DNA of 64,000 nucleotides from Thinopyrum elongatum (Eukaryota; Streptophyta; Magnoliopsida; Poales; Poaceae). The position numbers and the translations under genes were made by a program. Location: the NCBI GenBank assembly GCA_011799875.1, contig CM022298.1:495421180-495485179 (forward strand), written 5' to 3'. Numbering within the stretch: position 1 is the first letter of the stretch; each line of letters begins with the position of its first letter. Below, piece by piece: positions 35,870-47,841 of this stretch. The notes under the pieces were generated by a model, which was not told where the DNA came from, ran no database searches, and saw nothing but the letters and a program-made list of their open reading frames with translations.

Positions 35870-38800
35870 TTAGGAGGTAGAAGGAAAGAGGTTGGGATAT
35901 TCTTCCCGAAGATGATGCTCGTGTTCCCAAGTGGCTTCATCTTCAGTGTGATTCGACCACTGCACTTTCAGGAACTTGGTCGCCTTCTGACGAGTTCGAC
36001 GTTCAGCTTCATCAAGGATGTGGATCGGATGCTCCTTATAAGATAAGTCATCTTGCAATTCAAGCATCTCGTGATCCACTACGCGGTGCGGAGATTCCTT
36101 GAAGCATTTACGAAGTTGGGACACGTGGAAGACATCATGGATATGAGAGAATTGTGGTGGCAACTCCAATTTATATGCCACCTGTCCATGTCTGGCAACA
36201 ATGCGAAAAGGACCAATATAGCGAGGAGCTAGCTTGCCCTTGATTCCAAATTGACGGGTGCCCTTCATAGGAGTGACACGCAGATAAGCTTGTTCACCCG
36301 GTTGATAAGTCAGACCCCATCGTTTGCAATCCTAGTTGCTCTTCTGGCAGTCCTGAGCTGCTTTGAGATTTTCTCGGACAATTCTGACTTGTTCTTCAGC
36401 GTGTTGAATAATGTCCGGTCCAACGAGAGGTCGTTCCCCAGTTTCTGACCAATTCAGAGGGGTTCGACACTTACGTCCGTATAGCACTTTGAATGGAGCC
36501 ATCTTCAAAGTGGCTTGATAACTGTTATTATAGGAGAATTCGGCAAACGGGAGAGATTCCTCCCACTTTTTACCAAATGATATAACACAAGCTCGAAGCA
36601 TGTCTTCAAGCACTTGATTTACTCGCTCTACTTGGCCTTGGGACTGAGGATGATAAGCTGAACTCCATGTAATGTGAGTCCCCATAGCTTCTTGGAAACT
36701 TTCCCAGAACTTGGACGTGAAAAGACCGCCACGGTCCGAACTGATCTCCTTCGGAATACCATGGAGTGAAACGATTCTGGAGATATACAGCTCTGCTAGC
36801 TGGCTAGCGGTGATAGTCTCCTTGACAGGCAGGAAATGAGCAACCTTGGAAAGTTGGTCGACGACGACAAGAATAGCATCGTGACCTTTCTGAGACTTTG
36901 AAAGACCAGTAATGAAATCCATTTGCACTTTATCCCACTTCCACAAAGGAATAGGGAGTGGTTGAAGAATTCCAGCAGGATTCTGATGTTCTGCTTCCAC
37001 ACGACGACATACGTCACATTCAGCAACATATCGAGCAATGTCCTGCTTCATTTTTGACCAGCAGTACCTCTGTCAAAGATCACAATACATCTTGGTACTA
37101 CCCGGATGGATAGACAGTGGTGTATCATGAGCCTCCTTCATGACCTTGTCAGTCATAAGCTCGAAGCGAGGTACTACGATGCGGTCTCTGAAATATAATG
37201 TTCCATCTTCAGCAACTGAGAAATCCCGGTACTTATCAAGGTGAAGCTCTTTCTTCATCAAGTCAATTTCAGCATCTTTGGCTTGCGCTTCTTTAACAGC
37301 CTTCTGAAGGTCTGGCTGAACCACAAGGTTATTAAGAGAACCCTGGGGAACAATTCGCAGATTCAACTGAGTCAGTTCTGCATAAAGACGAGGTTGAGCT
37401 CGCCTAACCTTGAGGTTGTTGCAATATGACTTGCGGCTCAAGGCATCAGCTATCACGTTAGCCTTGCCAGGGGTATATGAAATACCACAGTCATAGTCCG
37501 TAATTGTTTCCAACCATCATTGCTGACGGAGATTAAGATCCGGTTGAGTGAACAAGTATTTCAGACTCTGATGATCGGTATAAATCTCACACCGATTACC
37601 CAGAAGGTAATGTCGCCATAACTTTAATGCATAGATCACTGCAGCAAGTTCAAGATCATGCACTAGATAATTTTCTTCATGAGGATGCAATTGACGTGAA
37701 GCATACGCAATTACTCTTCGTTCTTGCATTAGGACACAGCCTAATCCCTAACGAGAGGCGTCGCAATATATGACAAAGTCCTTACGAGAATCCGGAGGAG
37801 CAAGCACTGGAGCAGAGGTGAGTTTGTCCTTGAGGGTCTGGAAACTTTCCTGACACTTGTCTGTCCACTCAAACTTAACACCTTTGTGGAGCAGATTAGT
37901 CAGGGGCTTGGCAATCTTGGAAAAGTTCTCGACGAATCGGCGGCAATAACTGGCTAGACCGAGAAAGCTTCAGACTTGCTTGGCATTCTTCGGAGGAGTC
38001 CAGTCAAGGATGGCCTGAACACGCTCCGGGTTAACGGCAATACTGTCCTTGGAAATCACATGTCCAAGGTAGGTCACTTCAGAAAGCCAGAATTCACATT
38101 TGGAGTACTTAGCATATAACTTGTGCTCTCGAAGTCTCTCCAGAACAAGGCGAAGATGTTCGGCATGTTCTTCCTTATTCTTCGAATATACCAGGATATC
38201 ATCCAGATATACCACGACGAACTTGTCGAGGTAATCCATGAATATATAATTCATTAGGCGGGAGAACGTAGCTGGAGCATTCGTTAGGCCAAATGACATG
38301 ACGGTGTATTCATAGGAGCCATAACGAGTAACGAAAGCGGTCTTCGGAATATCCTCTTCGCGGACACGGATCTGGTGATAACCCAACCTCAAGTCGAGTT
38401 TAGAGAACACTGAAGATCCAGCAAGTTGATCATATAAGTCATTAATCCGGGGAAGCGGATATTTATTCTGAATGGTTGCCTGGTTGATAGGACGGTAATC
38501 TTGGACCAACCTATTCGTACCATCTTTCTTCTTGACAAAGAGAGACGGTGCTCCCTAGGCAGAGGAACTGGGACGGATGAAGCCCTTCTTAAGTGATTTA
38601 TCGATTTCTTCCTTAAGCTCAATAAGGTGGTGCGGTGGCATATTGTAAGGACGCTTCGCAATAGGAGTGGTGTTAGGTTTCAAGTCGATGACGAACTCGA
38701 CAGCTCTAGCAGGGGGTATTCCTGGAAGCTCTTCTGGGAAAATATCCTGGAAGTCACAGACGACTGGGATGTTCTCGATCCCCTCTAGCGGAGAAGCGTT

Positions 38801-39238
38801 CAATGCATTCAAGGCATAAATTTGAGCCTCAGCGTTCTGGGTGAGGTGAGCTTGATAATTCACTATCTCATTCGATGGGTGTAGGAGATGTAGAACTTTA
38901 GTGGCACAATTGATTGAGGCGTAATGAGCCTTCAACCAATCCATTCCCAGAATAAGATCAATATTAAAGGAGTTGAGAATAATGGGGGATGCTCGGAACT
39001 CCAACCCTTCGATATTAATCAGGACATCGGGGCTAACCAAGGAGGTGTGACAGTGTCCCGCGGGAGTATTTACTCGTATCTTTTGGGGTAGCATATCACA
39101 TTTAACTTCATGCATGAGTGCGAATTTATCTGACATGAATGAATGTGATGCTCTTAAATCAAATAAAACGGATGCTGGTATTGAATTAACGAGAAGTGTA
39201 CCCATCACAGTATCTGGTTGATCCGGAGCTTCAGACAT
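35870..39238 (-). pseudogene. Pol (PR, RT, RNase H, integrase, chromodomain), broken
   Basis: In minus-strand order the domains run as follows. The protease region is at about 39180, where the active site reads FDLRASHSF; the glycine of the D-x-G triad is replaced by arginine. Reverse transcriptase has KKGFIRPSSS, then a stop near 38553, then [24 protein letters not shown] and YLDD. RNase H has a stop near 37747 before [12 protein letters not shown], then [10 protein letters not shown]. The integrase has CDVCRR, MDFITGLSKS and SSAYHPQSQGQVERVN. The C-terminus has a PRYIGPF motif and a chromodomain-like end (KFLKVQWSNH, TEDEATWEHE, LREEYPNLF). Stops also occur near 37968, 37515, 37071 and 36330. 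All are TAG or TGA. Confidence 0.85.
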
Positions 39239-39385
39239 GTTAACGTGGTAGTACTGCCCATGACCATAAGAAGGTCTGGCATTGTTGTTGCGCTGCTGAG
39301 AATTCCCATGGCCATTACCACGGCTAGCAGAAGGAAGTGCTAACTGATTCTGATACTGAGAGCAATCTCTGGCCCGGTGACCTGG

Positions 39386-40277
39386 CTAGCCACACTTGAA
39401 GCAGAGTCTACCGTCAGGACGTGGTGCAGGAGCTCGAGGTGGCGGAGCTCGAAGAGGCTGCCTCGGTGGTGGAGGAGGCAGACGAGGTGCGGCATATGCA
39501 GGCCTGTACACTGGAGCTGTTGGACGGTACATGCTCTGTGGGATCCAGATGCGGCGCTTCTGGGAAGACGAGCCCGAAGATGAGCCCGCTTCACGAGTGC
39601 GTCTGGTCGCTTCCTTGTGTTTCTTTAGACCAGTCTCGACCATGATGGCCTTGTTCACCAAGGTGGCGAAATCAGGAAAATCTTGGACAAGCAGGGCTAG
39701 CTGAATGTCATGGTGCAATCCTTCACGAAACTACTCTTGTCTATGAGCATCAGTAGGTATTTCTTCTTCAGCGTAGCAAGACAAGTCAAGAAACTCGCGC
39801 TGATAACTTCCACAGTCTTGTTACCTTGAATGAGACTATGGAACTCGGCCTTCTTGCGGGCGATGACAGCTTGAGGAATGTAGCGGGCATGGAAAGCAAT
39901 CTTAATTCTGCCCAGGTGACGACGGTACCAGGTGGTAGGGTCTATCGGTGAGTGGCCCACCATTGTGATGCAGGAACCTTCAGAAGGTATGTCGCAAAGG
40001 TGACATAATTAGCCGGGGCGACATCAGCAGACTCCATCTCATAGGAGATGTCATGCAGCCAGTCATCGGCATCCAGCGGGTTGACTGTGTTGCGAAAGAA
40101 CGACGGGTTGAGTCGCATAAATTCTGGCAAGGTGATGGAAGGTGGCTGCTGATTAGCATCAGGACGAGGAAACTGTTGCAGAATCCCCGTCATGAACTGA
40201 CGGTTGAGTTCAAACTGTTGCATCATCGCAGCCATATAGTCAGGCGGAGGTGGCGGAGGTGGATTGTTATCACCCAT
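39386..40277 (-). pseudogene. Gag of the chromodomain element, broken
   Basis: The frame starts at ATG 40277 (MGDNNPPPPPPPDY) with the capsid region (LPEFMRLNPSFFR, ADDWLHDI, VTFATYLL). It changes frame near 39950 (PTTWYRRHLGRIKIAFHARYIP) and again near 39700 (QLALLVQDFPDFATLVNKAIMVE). A proline/arginine-rich linker then leads to the zinc knuckle. The knuckle begins LCFKCG and is cut by TAG at about 39386-39388; the remaining His and Cys positions follow in the same frame. Gag forms the particle and binds element RNA; this copy cannot. Confidence 0.8.
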
Positions 40278-40522
40278 CCTGCTAAATCAACAGGGGTAGT
40301 TTAGCAGAAGCCACAGCGAGTGTTTTAGGAACAAACATGATGTAACTCGATAGAATTTAAGTAGTACAACAGATGATTAATAGTAGTCATTAATTCATAG
40401 AGATCCATACAGAGTCGGTTACATTCGGGCAGCATAACGGCGCAAATTCAAAAACTAGACATGCTAGGCGGCGCGCAGGCACGCGGTAAAGAAGTACACA
40501 ACGAGACATAGAAAAGGCTACA

Positions 40523-41268
40523 TCAACGTCGGAGAAAACCACTGAAACGGGGTAGCTGCAAGAGCGGACGACGGACGTTCGTCGCAGAAGGATCCTGCAA
40601 GAGCGGACGAGCTGAAAGAAGAGGTCCACGTGCAGGTGTGTGACCTCCCACAGCAGGCCAATCGATCCCTGATGGCATCTCGGTCCGGCGCGGGTAAAGG
40701 ATCTGCTCCGGATGTATCCCTGCATGAACAGCGGGTAGCAACTACGTCATAGCCTCGTAGAGTCGTACTCAAGTGGCAAACAACTCGACAGCAAGAGCGC
40801 GAACAGTGCGATCCAGAGCCTGAGTATACTGAATCAGAACTCGCTGATCGTAGCGACGAGGCTCGAATGGGGCACAGACAGCTGTGTAGTATCCAGTAGC
40901 ATCTCCAGAAGGGGCATACGGAATATATCGATACTCAGAAGCATCCAAGATGGCGTTGTGCTCTCCTTGGAGACGTGCGACAGCAGAGTAGGCGGCATCA
41001 TGGACTGCCATCTCAATCATCATGCCGATAATGTGGAAAAGGTGTAGCTCAGTGTCGGAGTCATCCTGCTGATCGTAGATGCGAACATCAGCATAGTACT
41101 GCTCCTGGTTGAACTCACGATAAACCTCGTGACCATGTACTCGGGGCACCAACGGTAACCCAGTATGGTCAAGAGAGCGATCAGGACAGCTGGAAACCCA
41201 GGGACGTCTTGAGCCCAGGTGCGAAGCACAAGCTGCGTCGTAGGATGTGGGGGAAACAGACGGTCCAT
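40523..41268 (-). pseudogene. Additional sense frame upstream of gag (aORF relic)
   Basis: Between the primer site and gag on the same strand lies a coding-like stretch. It begins at ATG 41268 (MDRLFPPHPTTQLVLRTWAQDVPGFPAVLIALLTILG) in segments. It shifts frame near 41150 (VHGHEVYREF, LHLFHIIGMMIEMAVHDAAYSAV, VCAPFEPRRYDQRVLIQYTQALDRTVRALAVELF) and passes two in-frame stops near 40765 and 40740. It then continues (HPEQILYPRRTEMPSGIDW) to about 40523. The roughly 245-codon protein is not gag or pol. Similar upstream frames are known in some grass Gypsy elements, with unknown function. Confidence 0.55.
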
Positions 41269-41644
41269 CTGAAACAGAGAAGATTCAGGATTGTCATTTG
41301 ATGACGAGAAATATAATAGATTTCGAATGAAAGATTAAACAAAACAATGGAAAGGAAAATGATTATCAGGCTAATCAGATCAATGACAGGGAAACCGCAC
41401 AGAAATCCAGCTCTCCGGATGGATGGAATTTACGAGATCCTAAGTGTCGGTGTTAGTAATTTTATTAAACCCGAATAGAAGAGAGGTTAGAGTCCCAGAG
41501 TATAGAAGAGGAATAAAAGATCCTAATACCACCCAGTTGGCGACGTGGGCCCGTAAGCCACACAGCCAAGTTAGTAAAACAGTTTTTGGTTCCTAGACTC
41601 AACTTCGGCCAAGGAATTGGATAGGGGGATTCCTAGAGGCAGTC

Positions 41645-41660
41645 GGCTCTGATAACAACC
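41645..41660 (-). other. Second primer binding site, tRNA-Met type
   Basis: On the minus strand, GGTTGTTATCAGAGCC directly follows the truncated LTR. It differs by one base from the TGGTATCAGAGC core that is complementary to initiator tRNA-Met. Confidence 0.75.
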
Positions 41661-43214
41661 TATGACGACCCCGGCTTAATCATGCACTAACCATACACAC
41701 AAATGCACACGATCAAGCCTAAGGACTCACTTGAAGATATCACAACACAACTCTAAAACATAAATAAAGTCATACAAGCTTTATATTACAAGCCAGGGCC
41801 TCGAGGGCTCGAATACATAGCTCGATGGCATACAAGTGTCCGCGGAAGCATCAGATATCTGGGTACAGATATATTACAACAATAGAGATAAGCCTTTAGG
41901 AAGGCGGGGCAAAATAAAATACTACGATCGAAAGGCGTAGGCCTCCTGCCTAGGACCCTCCGAATCCTACTCCTGGTCGTCGGTCGGCTCCTCATAGTAG
42001 TACTCGCCGGGAGGGTAGAAGTAGTAACCGTAGTCGTTGACAGGGGCAGCTACCTTAGGGGCTCCGTCATCTGGCGGCGACATATGGATATGGGGGAAAA
42101 AGAAAGTAAAGCAAATGTGAGTACTCATCTGAAGTACTCAGCAAGCAAGGATCTACACTACGTATGCATCATTTTCATAGGAGGCTGTATATGTGTACTG
42201 GGCTACAGAAATGCCAGAATAGAGGGGAAAGCCTAGTCCTATCGAAGACTAGCATCTTCATCGGTCTTGCAGCATTAGAAGAGTGCATATTAACATAATG
42301 TAAAGTAGATGTAGTATCATCAACCTCGTCCAGAGATTCTTCCTCGACTCCCTGCGAGAAAGCAATCCCAGAGCCATACTATCCAGTTCAACTCAAGTTA
42401 CCAGTTCTAGTTGTACCAATCGGGATACAACTCCGAGTGTCTATTACCGTTGGACAGGCTATCGATAGATTAGTTCTTCCCTGCAGGGGTGCACCAACTT
42501 AATCACCACGCTCACTTAACTCCGGCCGGACACACATTTCTGGGTCATGCCCGGCCTCGGCTAAGCAACACGCCGCAACCCGACCAAATACTTAATAGAG
42601 AGGTCAGCACGTCGGACTAACCTATGCCCCCAGGGGTCTTGGGCCATCGCCCCAGACGCTCCTGCATGTTGCGTACACCGCCAATCAGCAGACCTAGCAA
42701 CCCCTTATACAAGTGCGGTTGTGTTCCCAGTCCAACCCCGCGTGTGCCGCTCAGTTGCTGACGTCTATTAAGCTTCGGCTGAAGTATACGACTCAGAACG
42801 CCCATACTATGCCCACGTGACGGTTAGTGCTATCAGGCCAGAGGCCCCTCGGATCAAATATCCAAACCGTTAGTGGATTAGGAGCGTGCGGTAATGAGCA
42901 GAGACTCACGATCGATGTGACCCCGTCGCCCCGTCTCGAGGACTTGTGGCAATGGCGAGGAATGCCCGGCCATGCCTCGTGTTCAACTCTCGGGCACCAT
43001 CCAGGTATACCCGATTCCACATCACTTGCTATTAAGCTCGCGCGGGTACCCCTTAGGGCCGACCCGTCTTTAGTGTCATGGTTCAGTGATCAGTCATAGT
43101 ATCCAAAGTATTCGTGTGTTCGACACCAAAGGGAACCCTGAGGAATCACCCCGATGGAATTCCATTTGATGTTATCGTCAAGGTGAACGAAGGAGGAATC
43201 ACCCTCGAGGTCCA
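41661..43214 (-). repeat. Truncated internal LTR of the chromodomain element
   Basis: About 1554 bp matching the primer-site-proximal part of the two full LTRs. It starts TATGACGACCCC on the plus strand (one change from TGTGACGACC) and stops abruptly after CTCGAGGTCCA, where the other LTRs continue with CACTTGAAGTG. Confidence 0.85.
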
Positions 43215-43291
43215 TCAGAGTGGCGCGGTGGAAGCGTGGTGGGCCCATAACCCACAGGTCCCAGGATCGAAACATGGCTCTGATACCAACC
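43215..43291 (-). other. Outer primer binding site and short leader
   Basis: On the minus strand, GGTTGGTATCAGAGCC (43291-43276) follows the full 5' LTR with a perfect tRNA-Met core. About 60 bases of leader follow (ending CGCGCCACTCTGA) and abut the truncated LTR directly, with no gag or pol in between. Confidence 0.8.
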
Positions 43292-46200
43292 TGTGACGAC
43301 CCCGGCTTAATCGTGCACTAACCATAGACGCAAATGCACACGATCAAGCCTAAGGACTCACTTGAAGATATCACAACACAACTCTAAAACATAAATAAAG
43401 TCATACAAGCTTTATATTACAAGCCAGGGCCTCGAGGGCTCGAATAAATAGCTCGATGGCATACAAGTGTCAGCGGAAGCATCAGATATCTGGGTACAGA
43501 TATATTATAGCAATAGAGATAAGCCTTTAGGAAGGCGGGGCAAAATAAAATACTACGATCGAAAGGTGTAGGCCTCCTTCCTAGGAGCCTCCGAATCCTA
43601 CTCCTGGTCGTCGGTCGGCTCCTCCTAGTAGTACTCGCCGGGAGGGTAGAAGTAGTAACCGTAGTCGTCGACAGGGGCAGCTACCTCAGGGGGCTCCGTC
43701 ATCTGGCGGCGACATATGGATATGGGGGAAAAAGAAAGTAAAGCAAACGTGAGTACTCATCCGAAGTACTCAGCAAGCAAGGATCTACACTACGTATGCA
43801 TCAGTTTCAAAGGAGGCTGTATATGTGTACTTGGCTACAGAAATGCCAGAATAGAGGGGAAAGCCTAGTCCTATCGAAGACTAGCATCTTCAAGCATCTT
43901 CATCGGTCTTGCAGCATTAGAAGAGTGCAGATTAACTTAATGTAAAGTAGTTGTAGTATCATCAACCTCGGCCAGAGATTCTTCCTCGACTCCCTGCGAG
44001 AAAGCAATCCCAGAGCCATACTATCCAGTTCATCTCAAGTTACCAGTTCTAGTTGTACCAATCGGGATACAACTCCGAGTGTCCGTTACCGTAGGACAGG
44101 CTATCGATAGATTAGTTCTTCCCTGCAGGGGTGCACCAACTTACCCACCACGCTCTCTTAACTCCGGCCGGACACACTTTTCTGGGTCATGCCCAGCCTG
44201 GGCTAAGCAACACACCGCAACCCGGCCAAATACTTAACAGAGAGGTCAGCACGCCGAACTAACCTATGCCCCCAGGGGTCTTGGGCCATCGCCCCGGACT
44301 CTCCTTCACGTTGCGTACACCGCCGGTGAGCAGACCTAGTAACCCCTTATACAAGTGCGGTTGCATTCCCAGTCCAACCCAGCGTGTGCCGCTCAGTTGC
44401 TGACGTCTATTAAGCTTCGGCTGAAGTCTACGACGCAGAACGCCCATACTATGCCCATGTGATGGTTAGTGCTATCAGGCGAGAGGCCCCTCGGATCAAA
44501 TATCCAAACCGTTAGTGGATTAGGAGCGCGCGGTAACGAGCAGAGACTCATGATCGATGTGACCCCGTCGCCCGTCTCGAGGACTTGTGGCAAGGGCGAG
44601 GAATGCCCGGCCACGCCTCGTGTTCAACTCTCGGGCACCATCCAGGTACACCTAATTCCACATCACTCGCTATTAAGCTCACGCGGGTACCCCTCAGGGC
44701 CGACCCGTCTTTAGTTTCATGGTTCATTGATCAGTCATAGTATCCAAAGTATCCGTGTGTCCGACACCAAAGGGAACCCTGAGGAATCACCCCGATGGAA
44801 TTCCATTTGATGTTATCGTCAAGGTGAACGAAGGAGGAATCACCCTCGAGGTCCACACTTGAAGTGTTGCACGACAGCGTCGGTATCGGTGGTGGTGTAG
44901 GAGGAATCACCCTCGCTTACCACGACCGATAACTAACCTACAAGGTTACCATCAAAAGTGCTGACGAGGTATCACCCTCGGCACTCGATAGTAACCCAGT
45001 AGTGTCGAGCAATTTAAGGGGGAAGTGACATGCGGTGCCAGGGTCTGATCTTCGATCGCGTTGATCGAGTCTTCTGAGAGTCCAGCGGGGCAGTCGGGAC
45101 AAGTGGGTCTCTGATAGGGCTCTATCCATCCTGTCTGCTCGACGGCAAGGGCAGGGTCGTCAACTGTGTCGTCAGGCTCCTGAGCAGCGTCGGCCTCGGG
45201 AGCTACGTCGATGTCGGGGTCTACCGAGAGAGAAGAGGGGGAAGAAACATATAAATACACAGCTAACGATGCAACACAGAATAAGTCATGACTAGGATGC
45301 AGTGCAGGGTTGCCTGAAGTATGTCTAAGTCATTTTAGTTATTATAGGATTAAGTTGGAATTTATTTACCTGTGATTAGGCACTATTCATCTATCAGATA
45401 CGGGCTCAAAGTTGTGGTTTCACCTACATAGGGGGTTCCGGCATCGGAACAGACGACATGATCAGATTTGGCTCGTCGTTCTGAGCAAGTTTCATGTTTT
45501 AAGTTTTTCGATCTGAGCTACGTTTTAAAAGTTATTGATTTTCAAAGATTAATTGATTTTCTGGAATTCTTCTTATTTAACAAAAAATGATATATGACGT
45601 CAGCATGACTCAGAGATGATGTCAGCAGTCAACAGAGATGCTGACCTGGTCAAACCTGACATGCACTGGACCCACATGTCAGTCCTGTTAGTTAACAGTG
45701 TAGTAAACTAAACTAACTAAGCTAATTAGGGGTGTGGGCCCCGGGTGTCAGTGAGATATTAGACTAAATAATTAATTTTATTTATAAAAACATTTAATTA
45801 GCCTAATCAGCCGAGGGGGCCCATATGTCAGAGAGAGGGGGTGAACAGTGCCGCGTTGACCCTGGTCAACGAGGTCAAAGTGGGGTCCGGGGCCCACTGG
45901 CAGTGTCCCAGGGTGGACTCCACGCCTGTCCACGTCGGCTGGGTCGCCGGAGTTGCTCCGGCGACCGTTCTAGCGGCGGTTTCTCACCGGAGCTGCTCAG
46001 GATTCGTCTACAGGGGGCTATTTCGCGCGCGCTTGGGCGCGTTGAAACGGTCGTTCATCTCCGCGTCGATCTAGGCTAGCGAGGAGCATCGGGGATGGCC
46101 GGAACGACGCCGGCGATGAGCCGGAGCGGCGGTGAGCTACGGGCATCGGCGTAATCGACGAAACGGTGCGTGTTAGCTCGAACTAAGCACGTGGGAGTGA

Positions 46201-47320
46201 TCTACGCGGGCGTGCGAGCTCGATGGGCTCGCGCCCGTGACCAAACGTTCACCGGCCGGCTGCCGGCGATGAGCTCATGTGGAGGCGCGTTCGGGCACCG
46301 GTGAAACTAGAGCTAGAGGGAGAGAAGGAGAAGGAGGCGGAGCTCACCTAGCAGGCTCACGGTGGCCCGGTGGAAGCTTAGTAGCAGCAGAGGGCTCGGG
46401 GTCGACGGGGATCGTCGGCGACCGAAGCGGAAGGAGACGGGGCGATTCCGGCGTTGTGGTGGCTTCGGGCTCCAGTTGCTACCACCAGACATCGAGGAAG
46501 ATCATGGCGAAGATGACGGACACGTCGGCGGAGCGATGCGGTGGCTGTGGCCGTGGAGACGCGCGCGGTGCGGCGGCGATGGCGTTCGGACGATGAATCT
46601 GAGGGGGAGAAAGGGAGTGGAGCTGGCGAGGGAGAGAGGGGAGAGTGACGGAGAGGCCAGGGGGGACGGCTCAGCCTCGTCCTTATCCCCCTGCTGTCGG
46701 CGGCGTCGGTGGCTGACGCGGTGTCGCGCACCCGTCGGTGCGCGCGTGCTCGGCCATGGGGGAGGTGACACGCGAGGGAGAGAGAAGGAGTTGGGCAAGG
46801 TGGGCCGTTTCGGGGCACTGTGCACTTAGGCCCAGTGCACAGTGCCTCGTTATGTTTTTCTGTTTTTTGTTTTGTGTTTTTCTTTTATTTCTTTTCTATT
46901 TTGCATTAGTTAGGACACTTTTGCACTTTTTGTAAAATATGAGACTAGGCCCAAATATTACAATGCAATATTCCTTGTCACCAAAAACTTGTTTGAGCAG
47001 ATTTGGATTTCATTTGAATTTGAAATGAATTTAATTAGATTAAATAATTCTGTTTTGGTGCTGTTTCATGTGGTTTGAGTCATTTAACCAATCCAAGTAT
47101 CATTGGTTATATTTTTATGAGTGCTTCTGGAATATTTGCTATTTAGTGAACATTTTTCCAAAGGTGTTTGAGCAAATTTATTTTGCACTTTTGAATTTGA
47201 GCTCATTTTCAGAATGGAGTTTGAATTGTTTTGGTTAATCACTATGACTAAGCAATGCAAATGATATGACTTGGCATTATTAGCAGTTGATCACAGTGGC
47301 TATTACACAGGGGTGTTACA
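43292..47320 (-). repeat. 5' LTR of the chromodomain element
   Basis: 4029 bp bounded by TGTGACGACC and GGTGTTACA on the plus strand. It is closely similar to 31780-35831, with small indels such as extra ATGCACTGGACC-type bases near 45660 and a missing stretch near 46318. Confidence 0.9.
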
Positions 47321-47841
47321 GCGAGGTCAAGGTGCTTCTCAACAAAGGCATCCAAGGCTTCTAGCCGGTTGATGAAGGCCAACGTCGTAGCGTCCTCACC
47401 GGCCTTGTAGATACCTATGTACATGACTTCCTCATACACGTGGATGTGTAGGTTGACAAATTCTTGCAGGGCGAGGCGCCTCGTGGCGAGCACGACCTCT
47501 AGGTGGACATTCTTCGTTGCGTCGTTGGGCAGTCGCAGGGCCACCACTGCTTGAAAGAGGTTCTCGCCATGGAGGTCGATTAGGGTGGCAGGCAATGAGG
47601 AGCCCGGGCGCGCGGGCTGGAGGAGTATGGCTATGTCGTGCACGAGCTTCTTGATGACGGTGAACTTGTTGATGGTGGCAACGGTCATATGGTCCAACTG
47701 AGAGTCGTAGCTGGCGTCGACGATGGCCATGAACCAGCCGGTCGCCAACACCGTCTAGAGATGATCCTCGGTGCCATGCTATAGGCTGGCATCGTGGACC
47801 ATCTAGCATAGCCGCTGGCCACTTGTGCGCATCGCCGCCAT
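47321..47841 (-). pseudogene. 5' part of a 190-codon uncharacterised gene, three TAG stops
   Basis: The frame starts at ATG 47839-47841 (MAAMRTSGQRLC). It passes TAG codons at 47803-47805, 47779-47781 and 47755-47757, then stays open (TVLATGWFMAIVDASYDSQL, INKFTVIKKLVHDIAILL, EVVLATRRLALQEFVNLHIHVYEE, FINRLEALDAFVEKHLDL) to the chromodomain-element insertion. Removing that element and one GCGAG copy completes the frame at 31726. All three stops lie one C-to-T change from CAG. The predicted protein is helix-rich and soluble, with no signal peptide or membrane segment seen. I do not recognise the family. Confidence 0.65.

Larger units (their letters stand above)
31780..47320 (-). mobile_element. 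Chromodomain (Tekay-like) Gypsy composite with three LTRs
   Basis: Minus-strand orientation. From its 5' side it has a full LTR (47320-43292), a primer site and ~60-base leader, a truncated second LTR (43214-41661), a second primer site, an extra frame, gag, pol with a C-terminal chromodomain, a polypurine tract and a full LTR (35831-31780). The outer LTRs begin TGTAACACC and end GTCGTCACA (minus strand). GCGAG flanks both sides, so the composite occupies a single insertion site. The coding region has many stops. YLDD reverse transcriptase, the tRNA-Met primer site, ~4-kb LTRs and the chromodomain fit the Tekay/Del branch of chromoviruses. Confidence 0.85.
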
